Shown: positions 1 through 7,821 of the stretch, one piece after another | Layout of the letters: each line of letters begins with the position of its first letter | How positions within the stretch are numbered: the first letter of the stretch is position 1 | Assembly: GCF_900107375.1 (NCBI RefSeq) | Contig: NZ_FNPT01000002.1 | Coordinates: 55,096-119,095, forward strand | DNA length: 64,000 nt | Direction of reading: 5' to 3' | DNA from: Lysobacter sp. yr284 | GTDB taxonomy: Bacteria; Pseudomonadota; Gammaproteobacteria; Xanthomonadales; Xanthomonadaceae | Notes under the pieces: generated by a model | Told to the model about the DNA's origin: nothing | The model's input: only the letters and a program-made list of their open reading frames with translations | Databases searched by the model: none | Program-made: the position numbers and the translations under genes

Positions 1-278
1 ATGCGCTCGTCGGGCCAGACCGGAACCGGCCGGAACGGCCGCCCGCCATGAGCGGCAAGGCGTCGCAGAAAATCGTAATGCCGGGGGCTCTTGCGGATCG
101 CCTCCTCCAGGCGCAGCAGCGCGCGCGCCGGCAGCGCTTGCAGCTCGCCGGCGGCGCTTTCCAGTTCGCTCTCGCCGAAGACGTAGTCGTGCCGGCCGCG
201 CAGCGCGTGCAGGCCCGCGGTCAGGCAGCAGTTCCAGGCCGCCGGCAGGCGCGCCGGGCTGGGAAAATCGATCAGCAT
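1..278 (-). CDS. hypothetical protein, 3' end cut by window edge
   Basis: Open reading frame entering from the left edge; 92 codons are visible from the ATG at 278 without a stop. The N-terminus starts MLIDFPSPARLPAAW and is followed by a Leu/Ala/Arg-rich, probably helical stretch. I recognise no family. It lies 34 bp downstream of the S4-domain gene on the same strand, so the two may be co-transcribed. The C-terminus is outside the window, so length and function cannot be judged. Confidence 0.5.
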   Translation of the reverse strand, partial: MLIDFPSPARLPAAWNCCLTAGLHALRGRHDYVFGESELESAAGELQALPARALLRLEEAIRKSPRHYDFLRRLAAHGGRPFRPVPVWPDER

Positions 279-312
279 CCTTGCGCTCCGAAGATACGTG
301 CCGCGACGCGGT

Positions 313-537
313 TCAGTCCGCCGCCACCTCGATCCGCACCCCCTCGCACTCCACCACCTGCCCCGCGCGGATCTTGCAGGTCTTGCGCAGTTCCACCTGC
401 CCGTCGACCCGCACCGCGCCGCTGGCGACGATGGCCTTGCCGCTGCCGCCGCTGTGGGCGAGGCCGGCCAGCTTGAGCAATTGGTTGAGTTCGACGAAGT
501 CGTGGCCGGCGTCGAGGGCGAAACGGATCGGTTGCAT
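313..537 (-). CDS. ybcJ: S4-domain RNA-binding protein, YbcJ type
   Basis: A 74-residue protein that is almost entirely one S4-like RNA-binding domain. It aligns along its length with E. coli YbcJ: a FVELNQLLKLAGL helix, a Gly-rich turn at residues 29-32, then VRVDGQVELRKTCKIRAGQ with the typical basic strand (VDG at about 44-46). Members of this small family bind RNA, with proposed ribosome-linked roles, and are cytoplasmic. The ATG at 537 gives the family's usual length; longer upstream frames are antisense to the next gene and were discarded. It precedes the partial gene at the left edge. Confidence 0.85.
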   Translation of the reverse strand: MQPIRFALDAGHDFVELNQLLKLAGLAHSGGSGKAIVASGAVRVDGQVELRKTCKIRAGQVVECEGVRIEVAAD

Positions 538-681
538 GGCGGCGTTGCTTTGGGGCGGTGACGGGCAGGCAGGGTCGCAGCGCTGAGACCTGGACGCAAG
601 ACGTTTGCGCGCGCGGCGGCGTACTCTCGGGCCTGGGGCGCCCGCGCGGGCGCCGCCAGCCCATCTCTGCAGAGGTCGACG

Positions 682-1674
682 ATGAAGCGAGCCCAATACG
701 AACAGCGCGGCCCGGTGCCGCAGGACGTGATCGACGCGGTCGAGTTCCAGACCCCGCCGCTGGCGGAGGGCCAGGTGCTGATCGAGGTGCTGGCCGCGCC
801 GATCAACCCGTCCGACGTGCTGACCCTGACCGGCGACTACGGCCTGCTGCCGCCGCTGCCGGCGGTGGGCGGCAACGAGGGCGTCGGCCGGGTGGCCGAA
901 CTCGGCCCGCAGGTGACCCAGCTCAAGCTCGGCCAGACCGTGCTGCTGCCGATCCAGGGCGGCAGCTGGGCCTCGCACATGGTCGGCACGGCCAAGCATC
1001 TGGTGCCGCTGCCCGACGGCGCCGATCCCAAGCAACTGGCGATGATCACCATCAACCCGCCGACCGCGCTGCTGATGCTCAGCGACATCGTCGCGCTGGA
1101 GCCGGGCGACTGGGTGATCCAGAACGCGGCCAATTCGGCCGTCGGCACGTATCTGATCCAGCTGGCCAAGGCGCGCGGCCTGCGCACGATCAACGTGGTG
1201 CGGCGCGAGTCGGCGGTGGAGGCGGTGCGCGCGGCCGGCGCCGACGTGGTCCTGGTCGACGGCGAGGACCTGGGCAAGCGCGCGCGCGAGGCGGCGCAGA
1301 AGGCGCCGATCAAGCTCGGCATCGACGCGGTCGGCGGGCTGGCGACCCAGCACATCGCCCAGGCCCTAAGCGAGGGCGGGGTGGTGGTGAACTACGGCGC
1401 GATGAGCGGCGAGGCCTGCCAGATCTCGCCGGCCTCGTTCGTGTTCCGCGACGTGTCGCTGCGTGGGTTCTGGCTGTCGCGCTGGTTCCAGCAGGCGACG
1501 CCGGCGCGGCGCGCGGAGGTGTTCGGCGAGATCGCCCGGCGGGTGGCCGCGGGCGAACTGCACGCGCGGGTGCAGGCGACCTACCCGCTGGAGCGGATCA
1601 AGGACGCGGTGGCCGCGGCCGCCGCGGGCGAACGCGACGGCAAGATCCTGATCCTGCCCAACGGCGAGGTCTGA
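682..1674 (+). CDS. zinc-independent MDR oxidoreductase (quinone/enoyl reductase type)
   Basis: A 330-residue medium-chain dehydrogenase/reductase. The N-terminal GroES-like domain spans about residues 1-125 (AAPINPSDVLTLTG at 38-51). The cofactor domain follows, with NAANSAVG at 148-155, the NADPH-loop form seen in 2-enoyl thioester reductases and quinone oxidoreductases. The catalytic and structural zinc ligands of alcohol dehydrogenases are absent. It probably reduces an activated double bond or a quinone with NADPH in the cytoplasm; the substrate cannot be told from sequence. The gene stands alone, divergent from the S4 gene. The ATG at 682 fits the family start; upstream sequence is antisense. 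Confidence 0.85.
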   Translation: MKRAQYEQRGPVPQDVIDAVEFQTPPLAEGQVLIEVLAAPINPSDVLTLTGDYGLLPPLPAVGGNEGVGRVAELGPQVTQLKLGQTVLLPIQGGSWASHMVGTAKHLVPLPDGADPKQLAMITINPPTALLMLSDIVALEPGDWVIQNAANSAVGTYLIQLAKARGLRTINVVRRESAVEAVRAAGADVVLVDGEDLGKRAREAAQKAPIKLGIDAVGGLATQHIAQALSEGGVVVNYGAMSGEACQISPASFVFRDVSLRGFWLSRWFQQATPARRAEVFGEIARRVAAGELHARVQATYPLERIKDAVAAAAAGERDGKILILPNGEV

Positions 1675-1789
1675 GGCGCGCGGCCTCGCGCACGCGGCCC
1701 GCGCGCGCCAGGCGAACGCGCGCCGGCGCGCGCGGGCCGCGCGTTCGTGCGAGCATCGGCGACGAATCCGCGCATCCCGGGAGCCGCGC

Positions 1790-2179
1790 ATGAACACCGA
1801 ACTGCAGATGCTGGCCTGGTCGGTCGCACTGGGCATCGTCCATCTGCTGGCGGCCGCCGCGTTGATGACCGCGCAGCGCGGCGTGCGCTGGAACGCCGGC
1901 GCGCGCGACGGCACCCCGCCGCCGCTGACCGGCGTGGCCGCGCGCATGGAGCGCGCCTGGCGCAACTACCTGGAGACCTTCCCGATGTTCGCGGCGCTGG
2001 CGCTGGCCGTGGTCGTCGCCGGCCGCGGCGACGAGCACACCGCGCTGGCCGCGCAGCTGTATTTCTGGTCGCGGCTGGTCTACGTGCCGGTCTACGCCGC
2101 CGGCATCGCCTACCTGCGCTCGGCGGTGTGGGCGGTGTCGCTGTGGGGAATCCTGCAGTTGCTGTGGGCGCTGCTGTAG
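1790..2179 (+). CDS. MAPEG family membrane protein
   Basis: A 129-residue inner-membrane protein of the MAPEG family (membrane-associated proteins in eicosanoid and glutathione metabolism). About four hydrophobic segments are visible (near 6-27, 62-80, 88-106 and 110-129). Family hallmarks are ERAWRNYLETFPMF (about 54-67) and the YFWSRLVYVPVYAAGIAYLR stretch. Bacterial members are mostly uncharacterised; some have glutathione transferase or peroxidase activity. It ends 4 bp before the convergent GIY-YIG gene, so the two transcripts run into each other. Confidence 0.85.
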   Translation: MNTELQMLAWSVALGIVHLLAAAALMTAQRGVRWNAGARDGTPPPLTGVAARMERAWRNYLETFPMFAALALAVVVAGRGDEHTALAAQLYFWSRLVYVPVYAAGIAYLRSAVWAVSLWGILQLLWALL

Positions 2180-2183
2180 TCGC

Positions 2184-2462
2184 TCAGCCCGTGGCGGCCT
2201 CGGCCGCAGGCTGCGCCTGCGCGCACAACGCGCGCTTGGCCGTCGGGGTGAGCTGCTTGATCGCGTACTCGGCGCGCAGCGCGGCGCCGCGGTCGGGATG
2301 CTCGAAGCGCGCCAGCAGCCGCGCCGGCGGATGCGCGCGGGTATAGCGCGCGCCCTTGCCGGCGGCGTGCTGGGCGTAGCGGCGCTCCACGTCGATGGCG
2401 ATGCCGGTGTAGAGGCTGCCGTCGGTGCATTCGATGAGGTAGACGTACCAGGGCATCGGCAT
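2184..2462 (-). CDS. yhbQ: GIY-YIG nuclease family protein, YhbQ type
   Basis: A 92-residue single-domain GIY-YIG protein. The signature runs from WYVYLIECTDGSLYTGI (residues 5-21) into DVERRYAQH, with the conserved glutamate and ALRAEYAIKQLT near residues 60-71, matching E. coli YhbQ throughout. Family members are small endonuclease-fold proteins with proposed roles in DNA repair; YhbQ has reported nuclease activity on DNA. There is no signal peptide. The gene converges on the MAPEG gene. Confidence 0.85.
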   Translation of the reverse strand: MPMPWYVYLIECTDGSLYTGIAIDVERRYAQHAAGKGARYTRAHPPARLLARFEHPDRGAALRAEYAIKQLTPTAKRALCAQAQPAAEAATG

Positions 2463-2529
2463 AGGGTAAGGCGAGCGGCGGGCGAAAGCCGCTTTCTCCA
2501 GCTGCCCGGTGCGGCGCGTCCGCGCCCAT

Positions 2530-2562
2530 TTAGGGATTTAGTTAAGTAATCAAGGCTATACT
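2530..2562 (+). promoter_or_regulatory. promoter with candidate ArsR operator, copy 1
   Basis: Upstream of the ArsR-type gene lies TTAG (2530-2533), four bases, then TTAGTTAA (2538-2545), followed by a TATACT -10-like box at 2557-2562. The TTAG-N4-TTAGTTAA motif recurs exactly, in the same orientation relative to transcription, upstream of the desaturase (6541-6556, minus strand). In GC-rich surroundings an exact 12-of-12 match with identical spacing is unlikely by chance. I infer an operator for the adjacent regulator; binding is not shown. Confidence 0.6.
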
Positions 2563-2601
2563 GGCCTCTCCGCGCCGCCCGGCGCGCCCGGTGCCGCCGC
2601 C

Positions 2602-2934
2602 ATGTCGCAGGACAAGATCTTCGAAGCCCTGGCCTCGGCGCCGCGCCGGCAGATCCTGGCGTTCCTGTCCGAACGCGAGCTCAGCGCCGGCGACATCGCC
2701 GCGCGTTTCGACATGAGCGCGCCGGCGGTGTCGCGGCATCTGTCGGTGTTGGTCAACGCCGGCCTGATCAGCAGCGAGCGGCGCGGCCAGTTCGTGGTCT
2801 ACAAGCTGGTGCCGGACCACCTGGTCAATACGCTGACCCAGTTCGCGTTCGAGATCTGCCCGGTCGGCGGCCCGCTCAAGCGCGAAAGCCGGCGCGCGGC
2901 GCGCAAGACCGCGGGCGGCAAGCCGGCGGCTTGA
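2602..2934 (+). CDS. ArsR-family (SdpR-like) winged-helix repressor
   Basis: A 110-residue winged-helix regulator. It has the ArsR layout: IFEALASAPRRQILAFL (5-21), recognition helix region MSAPAVSRHLSVLVNAGLIS (about 38-57), wing SSERRGQFVVYKL, and a basic tail. No ELCVCDL-type metal-binding cysteines are present, so it probably senses something other than a heavy metal or responds through dimerisation, as SdpR-type members do. Its promoter carries a TTAG-N4-TTAGTTAA motif that is repeated upstream of the desaturase gene, suggesting autoregulation and control of that minus-strand cluster. It converges on the membrane-protein gene ending at 2987. Confidence 0.88.
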   Translation: MSQDKIFEALASAPRRQILAFLSERELSAGDIAARFDMSAPAVSRHLSVLVNAGLISSERRGQFVVYKLVPDHLVNTLTQFAFEICPVGGPLKRESRRAARKTAGGKPAA

Positions 2935-2986
2935 GCCGCGGCGTGCGGCGCATGCGCGCCCGCATCGGCCCAGGCCGCGCCCGACT

Positions 2987-3661
2987 TCACTCCCGCTCGA
3001 AGCGCTCGATCTCCTCCAGCACCGCCTCGGCGCGGCGCACGCTGGCGCCGGCGACGCTGTCGTCCACCGCCCGGCGCAGGCGCGGCCGGGCCGGGTTGCG
3101 CGACCAGCGCAGGAACCACGCGCTGGCCAGCAGCCCGGCCACCCCGACCGCGCCGCCGTAGACGAACATCGACGGCGCGTTGCGGTACAGGTCGACGCCG
3201 AACAGGCTCATCAGGATCGCCGCCAACGCCGGCATCCACAGCAGCCACCAGGCCAGCCCGACCGCGAGGCCGCCGCGCACGTAGGCCCGGCGCAGCGCCG
3301 CCAGCCGCCGCTGCAGGGCCAACACCGGCGCGGCGTAGTCGATGCCGGCGACGCAGGACTGCACCCACGCGCCGCACACCACCAGGGCGATGCCGTACAG
3401 ATGCAGCGCCAGGCCGAACGCGAGCAGGTGCGCGCTGTGCGCGTGCGCGCTCCAGAACGCCGCGCCCCAGATCGTCAGCAGCACGCCGGCGGCCATCTGC
3501 AGCGCCTGTCCCCACACCAGCGGACGCAGCCCGCTGCGCAGGCGCCGGCCGCGCTCTTCGCGCAGGCGCAGCCGTTCCATCCGGTGCTGGCGGTCGAGCT
3601 TGTCGCCCAGCGCCTGCCAGGCTTGCTTGAGTTCGTCGAGTTCCATCGTCGCTGCGCTCAT
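2987..3661 (-). CDS. membrane protein, possible partner of the upstream sigma factor
   Basis: A 224-residue protein with a charged N-terminal cytoplasmic stretch (about 1-45, MELDELKQAWQALGDKLDRQ), two hydrophobic pairs (about 50-100 and 132-180) and a charged C-terminal helix. It begins 28 bp downstream of the sigma-factor stop on the same strand. Such sigma-plus-membrane-protein pairs often encode a sigma factor and its anti-sigma or associated sensor; no zinc-binding anti-sigma motif is visible, so this is inference from context. An alternative start is the Met at residue 6 of this call. Confidence 0.7.
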   Translation of the reverse strand: MSAATMELDELKQAWQALGDKLDRQHRMERLRLREERGRRLRSGLRPLVWGQALQMAAGVLLTIWGAAFWSAHAHSAHLLAFGLALHLYGIALVVCGAWVQSCVAGIDYAAPVLALQRRLAALRRAYVRGGLAVGLAWWLLWMPALAAILMSLFGVDLYRNAPSMFVYGGAVGVAGLLASAWFLRWSRNPARPRLRRAVDDSVAGASVRRAEAVLEEIERFERE

Positions 3662-3688
3662 GGTTCGGTTCCGCGGTGGGTAGGGGCG

Positions 3689-4240
3689 TCAGTCGGCCAG
3701 CGCGGCGCGCAGGCGCTGCTTGAGCCGGCCGATCTTGGTGGCGACGTTGCTTTCGCTCAGGCCCAGGACTTCGGCGATCTCGCGATGGCCGCGGTCTTCC
3801 AGGTAGAGCAGCAGCAAGGCGCGGTCCAGCGGCGGCTGCTGCGCGATCAGGCGCTGCAGCAGGCGCAGGCGCTGCGCGGTTTCCGGCGTGTCGCCGTCGT
3901 CGGCGGGCAGCGCGTGCAGGTCTTCGTCCAGCGCCAGGGTGTCGTGGCGGCGGCTGCGCTCGCGCAGGTGCGAGATCGCCACGTTGAGGGCGATGCGGTA
4001 CATCCAGGTGGAAAAGCTGCGCTGCGGGTCGTAGCCGGGGAACGCGCGCCACAGTTGGGCGGCGATCTCCTGGGCGAGGTCGGCGCGCTCGTCCTCGCCG
4101 CGGGCGTAGCCGGCGGCGACCTTGTAGACGATGCCGCGGTGCGCGGCCAGCAGCGCCTCGAAGCGGCGCTGCCGCGCCGCCGTGGCTTCCCCGCGCATGC
4201 CGTCCGCTCCTGCCATCGCCTGGGTCCGTTGGATGTCCAT
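3689..4240 (-). CDS. ECF-type RNA polymerase sigma factor
   Basis: A 183-residue sigma-70 family protein with only regions 2 and 4, the ECF layout. Region 2 is at about 27-95 (DLAQEIAAQLWRAFPGYDP then FSTWMYRIALNVAISHLR). Region 4 is at about 125-180 (LLLLYLEDRGHREIAEVLGLSESNVATKIGRLKQRLR, a clear helix-turn-helix). It directs RNA polymerase to a small regulon. It lies 69 bp after the SRPBCC gene and 28 bp before the membrane-protein gene on the same strand, so it may be transcribed both from its own promoter and from the desaturase promoter. Confidence 0.9.
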   Translation of the reverse strand: MDIQRTQAMAGADGMRGEATAARQRRFEALLAAHRGIVYKVAAGYARGEDERADLAQEIAAQLWRAFPGYDPQRSFSTWMYRIALNVAISHLRERSRRHDTLALDEDLHALPADDGDTPETAQRLRLLQRLIAQQPPLDRALLLLYLEDRGHREIAEVLGLSESNVATKIGRLKQRLRAALAD

Positions 4241-4309
4241 GCCCGGGTGATTCGCGCCCCGGGGCGAATCATCACACCGGCGGCGACGGACGCACGACTC
4301 CGGGCCGGC

Positions 4310-5392
4310 TCAGCTCGCCGCGGCGGCCTCGGCGCGGTGGCGGTAGAACGCCAGGATGGTGTCGCTGAAGTCGCCGATCAGCCAGCGCGCCAGCGGTGCG
4401 GCGTACCAGTTGAAGCCGGTGCTGACCCGGTAGTCCATGCGGATGCGCAGTTCGGTGGCGGCGCCGCGCGGGACCAGGGTGTAGCGGGTGCCGGTGAGGT
4501 CGAAGTAACGGCCGCCGATCTCGACGTGGTCGTCCAGCGCGCCGCGCGGGATCGAATCCGGCGCGAACTGGTACTGCCACTGCACGTAACGGCCCGGCTG
4601 CCAGTCGGCCGAGCGCTGGCGGAAATGGATGCCCTTGCCCATGCGCACCTCGCGGGTGAGGCCGGCGGCGTCCTCGTGGGTCAGCCCGGCCAGCGGCGTG
4701 GGCACGCCGATGCGGTACATCCAGGCGCGGTCGACCTCGGCGGCGCGGATATGGTCGGCGTCGAGCAGTTGCCGCCATACCGCCGCGGGCGCGGCCTGGA
4801 CCAGCACGCTGCGCTCGACCCGCTCGATCCGCCACGGCTCGTCGTGGCCGACGCCGAGCAAGGTCAGCAGCACCGGCAGGAACGCCAGGCTGTAGACCGT
4901 CGGCGTCTTCGACCAGCCGGCCCAGCGGCACAGCGCGCCCATGAGCATGCCGCCGATCGAGCCGAACACGACGAACAGCGGCCAGATCAACACCACGCAG
5001 ATCGCGCCTTCGAGCATGAACAACATCGACCCGGCCATGCACAGGGTGACGCTGAGCCACGGCGCGAAGAAGTGGTAGCGCAGACGGCGCGCGCGCTGGC
5101 GCTCGGCGAGGTAGACGGTGACCGCGCCGATCGCGACCGGCGCGAGCAGAATGAAGACGGTGAGCATCGGCGCCCAGGTGCTGCCGGCTTCGCCGTTGAA
5201 GATCAGGCGCAGGACCATGCCGATCAGCGCGCCGCCGAGGAACGGCAGCAGTGCGAGCAGCACAGCACGCAACCATCGCTTCGCGCTGGCGTCGGCGGGG
5301 CGGTCCGGGACGTGCGGCGGCAGCGGCGGCGGCTCGGGCGAGGCCGGCGCGGCGGTGTCAGGATCGGGTCGCTGCGGATCGTGTTCGTTCAT
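4310..5392 (-). CDS. SRPBCC-domain (polyketide-cyclase-like) membrane protein
   Basis: A 360-residue protein: Pro-rich N-terminus (1-35); hydrophobic segments near 41-64, 76-96, 108-122, 126-155 and 164-182; then a C-terminal SRPBCC/polyketide-cyclase-like domain at about 186-350 (RVERSVLVQAAPAAVWRQLLDAD, later RIRMDYRVSTGFNWYAAPLARWL). The fold binds hydrophobic ligands, so a lipid is plausible. The start codon overlaps the desaturase stop (ATGA, 5389-5392), indicating translational coupling. The coupling suggests that the two proteins act in one lipid-modifying step; this is inference. Confidence 0.8.
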   Translation of the reverse strand: MNEHDPQRPDPDTAAPASPEPPPLPPHVPDRPADASAKRWLRAVLLALLPFLGGALIGMVLRLIFNGEAGSTWAPMLTVFILLAPVAIGAVTVYLAERQRARRLRYHFFAPWLSVTLCMAGSMLFMLEGAICVVLIWPLFVVFGSIGGMLMGALCRWAGWSKTPTVYSLAFLPVLLTLLGVGHDEPWRIERVERSVLVQAAPAAVWRQLLDADHIRAAEVDRAWMYRIGVPTPLAGLTHEDAAGLTREVRMGKGIHFRQRSADWQPGRYVQWQYQFAPDSIPRGALDDHVEIGGRYFDLTGTRYTLVPRGAATELRIRMDYRVSTGFNWYAAPLARWLIGDFSDTILAFYRHRAEAAAAS

Positions 5393-6462
5393 TGGCTTAC
5401 CCAGGTCTGCGCAGGGGCGCGCGTATGTTCGGCGCGGGTCGGCGGTGCGGCGTCGAGACACTGTAGTTCCTCGCGCGGCGGCAGATCTTCGGGCAGGCGC
5501 AGCCCGCGCACCAGCCCGACGCGTTCCAGCGCGCGCAGCAGCCACCAGCCCGGGTCCCATTCGCCCGGATACAGCCCCAGCCGCGCCGAACCCGGGAAGG
5601 CATGGTGGTTGTTGTGCCAGCACTCGCCCATGGTCAGCAGCGAGGCGAAGCGCACGTTGCGGCCCTGCACCGCGGCGCCGCGCACTTCGTGGTGCATGCC
5701 GCCGTGGTTGTGGGCGAAGTAGCCGACCAGCCAGTGGCCGAACACGCCCGCGGTCACCCGTGCGCACACGCCCCAGAAGACCCAGCCCCAGCCGCCGAGG
5801 GCGTAGAAACCCAGCGCCCACGGCAGGTGCTGCCACATCCAGGTGCGCTGCAGGAAGCGGTAGACGCGGTCGTCGGCGATGCGCGATTCGATCTCGATCT
5901 TCGGCGGCGCGCGCAGGCGCAGTTCGCAGTGCAACTGCCACCAGGCGTCGCGCAGGAAGCCGCGGCGGTGGGCGAGGTAGTCGTGGCAGTGCGGCAGGCG
6001 CTGGGCGTAGTCGCGCAGGTCGTGGGTGCGCACCAGCGCCAGCGGCCCGGCCAGGCCGACCTGCACGCCGCAATAGACCAGCAGGTATTCCAGCCACTTC
6101 GGGCATTCGAAGCTGTCGTGGATCAGCTTGCGGTGCATGCCCAGCGAATGGCCGAGCAGCAGTACCGCGGCGGTGGAGACGACGAACAGCGCGAACGCGC
6201 CCCAGCTGAAGGTCAGCGCGCCGCCGACCACGGCGCCGGCGGCCATGGCGGTGAACCACAGCGAGCGCACCGGCTCCCACGCCACCAGGCCGTCGCTGAC
6301 GCTGCGCACCGAGTCGGCCGGCCTGGCCCGCGAGCGCACGCGGTGCGCGCCCAGGCTGGCCGGGAGCGCGTCGGGCAGGGCGGGCGTCGCTGGCATCGCC
6401 TGCGCGGATGCGCGGTTGGCGGGCGCGACGACGGGGCGGGCGTTCACAGGCAGGGCATTCAC
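5389..6462 (-). CDS. membrane fatty acid desaturase
   Basis: A 357-residue integral membrane desaturase. Histidine boxes are H105-x4-H110 (HSLGMH), an RTHDLRDYAQ region at 145-154 where the second box is expected, and H283NNHH287 as the third. The second box is atypical: the usual HRxHH is not present, though other histidines lie close by (158, 160, 165). Hydrophobic segments surround the boxes. Acyl desaturases of this class are non-heme di-iron enzymes that introduce double bonds into membrane acyl chains. It heads a minus-strand cluster and has the ArsR-type motif 79 bp upstream of its ATG. Confidence 0.85.
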   Translation of the reverse strand: MNALPVNARPVVAPANRASAQAMPATPALPDALPASLGAHRVRSRARPADSVRSVSDGLVAWEPVRSLWFTAMAAGAVVGGALTFSWGAFALFVVSTAAVLLLGHSLGMHRKLIHDSFECPKWLEYLLVYCGVQVGLAGPLALVRTHDLRDYAQRLPHCHDYLAHRRGFLRDAWWQLHCELRLRAPPKIEIESRIADDRVYRFLQRTWMWQHLPWALGFYALGGWGWVFWGVCARVTAGVFGHWLVGYFAHNHGGMHHEVRGAAVQGRNVRFASLLTMGECWHNNHHAFPGSARLGLYPGEWDPGWWLLRALERVGLVRGLRLPEDLPPREELQCLDAAPPTRAEHTRAPAQTWVSQ

Positions 6463-6540
6463 AGGCGTCTCCTTCGCACGTTGCAGGGCCGTCGCGGCCT
6501 CCGCGCCGGCGCATGCCGGTGGGAGTCAATGTATCAGCAT

Positions 6541-6556
6541 TTAACTAATTTGCTAA
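6541..6556 (-). promoter_or_regulatory. candidate ArsR operator, copy 2 (desaturase promoter)
   Basis: On the minus strand this reads TTAG, CAAA, TTAGTTAA, the same TTAG-N4-TTAGTTAA arrangement as at 2530-2545. It sits 79 bp upstream of the desaturase start, with an AT-rich stretch (GATACATT) between that could hold the -10 box. I infer that the ArsR-type regulator encoded at 2602 acts here. Confidence 0.6.
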
Positions 6557-7018
6557 AAGATTGGTTGCGGCCGGCGCTGGCGTCAAGCCCGTGCCGACGG
6601 GCGGTCGGCCTGGGTAGGCTCGGGTCATGGCTGGCCGGGGCGCCGGCGCGAACAACTGCGCGCAGCCGCTGCGCGACTGGCGGCGCGCCTCGATGAGCGC
6701 GCAGGTGCGTATCGACTCGACGACGCATACCGAATGCGGCCATCCCTAGGCGGCGGCGCCCACTGCGCGCGGGCGGTCGCGAACGGCGTTCGTATGCGAT
6801 GAGCGCCACCGGCGGCAATACCGTGCGGGCGGCGGCGGGGCTGCGCGCCGGCGGCGATCGCGGCCGCAGGCTGCCGCGTCGCGCAACGCCGAAACCGACC
6901 CGGGCGCCGCTCGGCGAACGACTGCTGCCGGCACTGGCGAACTCGCGTCGCCGCCGGGGCAGCCGCGAGGCGGACGCGCCTTCGTGGCCGCCGCACCTAC
7001 GCCGCGCGCATCGCGCGC
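6557..7018 (+). other. gene-free stretch, nothing recognised
   Basis: About 460 bp between the desaturase promoter and the GreB-like gene. All frames give Arg/Ala/Pro-rich low-complexity shadows without family resemblance. I see no RNA gene or repeat family member here. Confidence 0.5.
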
Positions 7019-7525
7019 TCAGCCGTAGTCGATCGCCAGCACTTCCACGTTGGCGTCGCCGGCCGGCCGTTTCCACACCACGCTGTCGCCCACGCGCGCG
7101 CCGTGCAGGGCGCGCGCCAGCGGCGAGACCCAGCTGATCAACCCACGCTCGGGATCGGCCTCGTCCTCGCCGACGATGCGGTAGCGATGTTCGTGGCCGG
7201 CGTCGTCGGCCACCTCGACGCGCGCGCCGAAGGCGACCCGGTCGGACGGCTGGCGTTCGGGCGCGATGGTGATCGCGCCGAGGATGCGCGCCTGCAGCCA
7301 GCGCATTTCGCGCTGGATATGCGCGCGTTCCAGGCGCGCGCCGACCGCTTCGGCCGCGACCGCCGCGTCCAGTGCCTGCACGCGTTTGATCGCGTCGTTC
7401 AGGCGCGAACGCAGCAGCATCATCCCGCGCGGGGTCACGTAGTTGGGGTGTTCGCTGATCGGCAATTCCGGCAGCGCGCCGGGATCGGATTCGCCGTCGC
7501 CTTCCCTGACGAAGGCGCGGCTCAT
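7019..7525 (-). CDS. GreA/GreB-family transcription elongation factor
   Basis: A 168-residue protein: a leader of about 28 residues absent from classical GreB, an N-terminal coiled coil (about 33-85) and a C-terminal FKBP-like domain (about 95-165: FGARVEVADDAGHEHRYRIVGEDEAD and ISWVSPLARALHGARVGDSVVW). Gre factors enter the RNA polymerase secondary channel and promote transcript cleavage. At the coiled-coil tip, where GreA has a GDLKENAEY-like motif, this protein reads GARLERAHI (62-70): the first catalytic aspartate is Ala63, while the glutamate is kept as Glu66. It may therefore be a paralogue with altered cleavage activity. Confidence 0.85.
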   Translation of the reverse strand: MSRAFVREGDGESDPGALPELPISEHPNYVTPRGMMLLRSRLNDAIKRVQALDAAVAAEAVGARLERAHIQREMRWLQARILGAITIAPERQPSDRVAFGARVEVADDAGHEHRYRIVGEDEADPERGLISWVSPLARALHGARVGDSVVWKRPAGDANVEVLAIDYG

Positions 7526-7821
7526 GTGAAAGGGGCGTGCAAGACAGACATTGCTCGACTTTAGATCGGCGAACGTTGTCTCAAGGTGAGTGTGATGTGA
7601 TTAGGGGTTTGCCGGGATTGTCGGTTCGTCGGCCAGAAGCCTTTGGGCCGAATTCAACGACCCGCGTGGCAGGCATTGCGCGCCGGTTTGAGTCGTCCGG
7701 TGACTGCGAAGACAGCTTTCTTGCGCCGCATCCGTGACTGCGGATTTTGGTTATTTCCTATTCCCGAACAGGGTGCCTAACCTTGGCCGAGGCTGCATCG
7801 CGTACAACAGGAGGTTGGAGG

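Noticed and set aside
7537..7737. Short plus-strand frame before the lipoprotein
   Set aside because: No ribosome site or plausible composition; probably promoter DNA of the effector locus.
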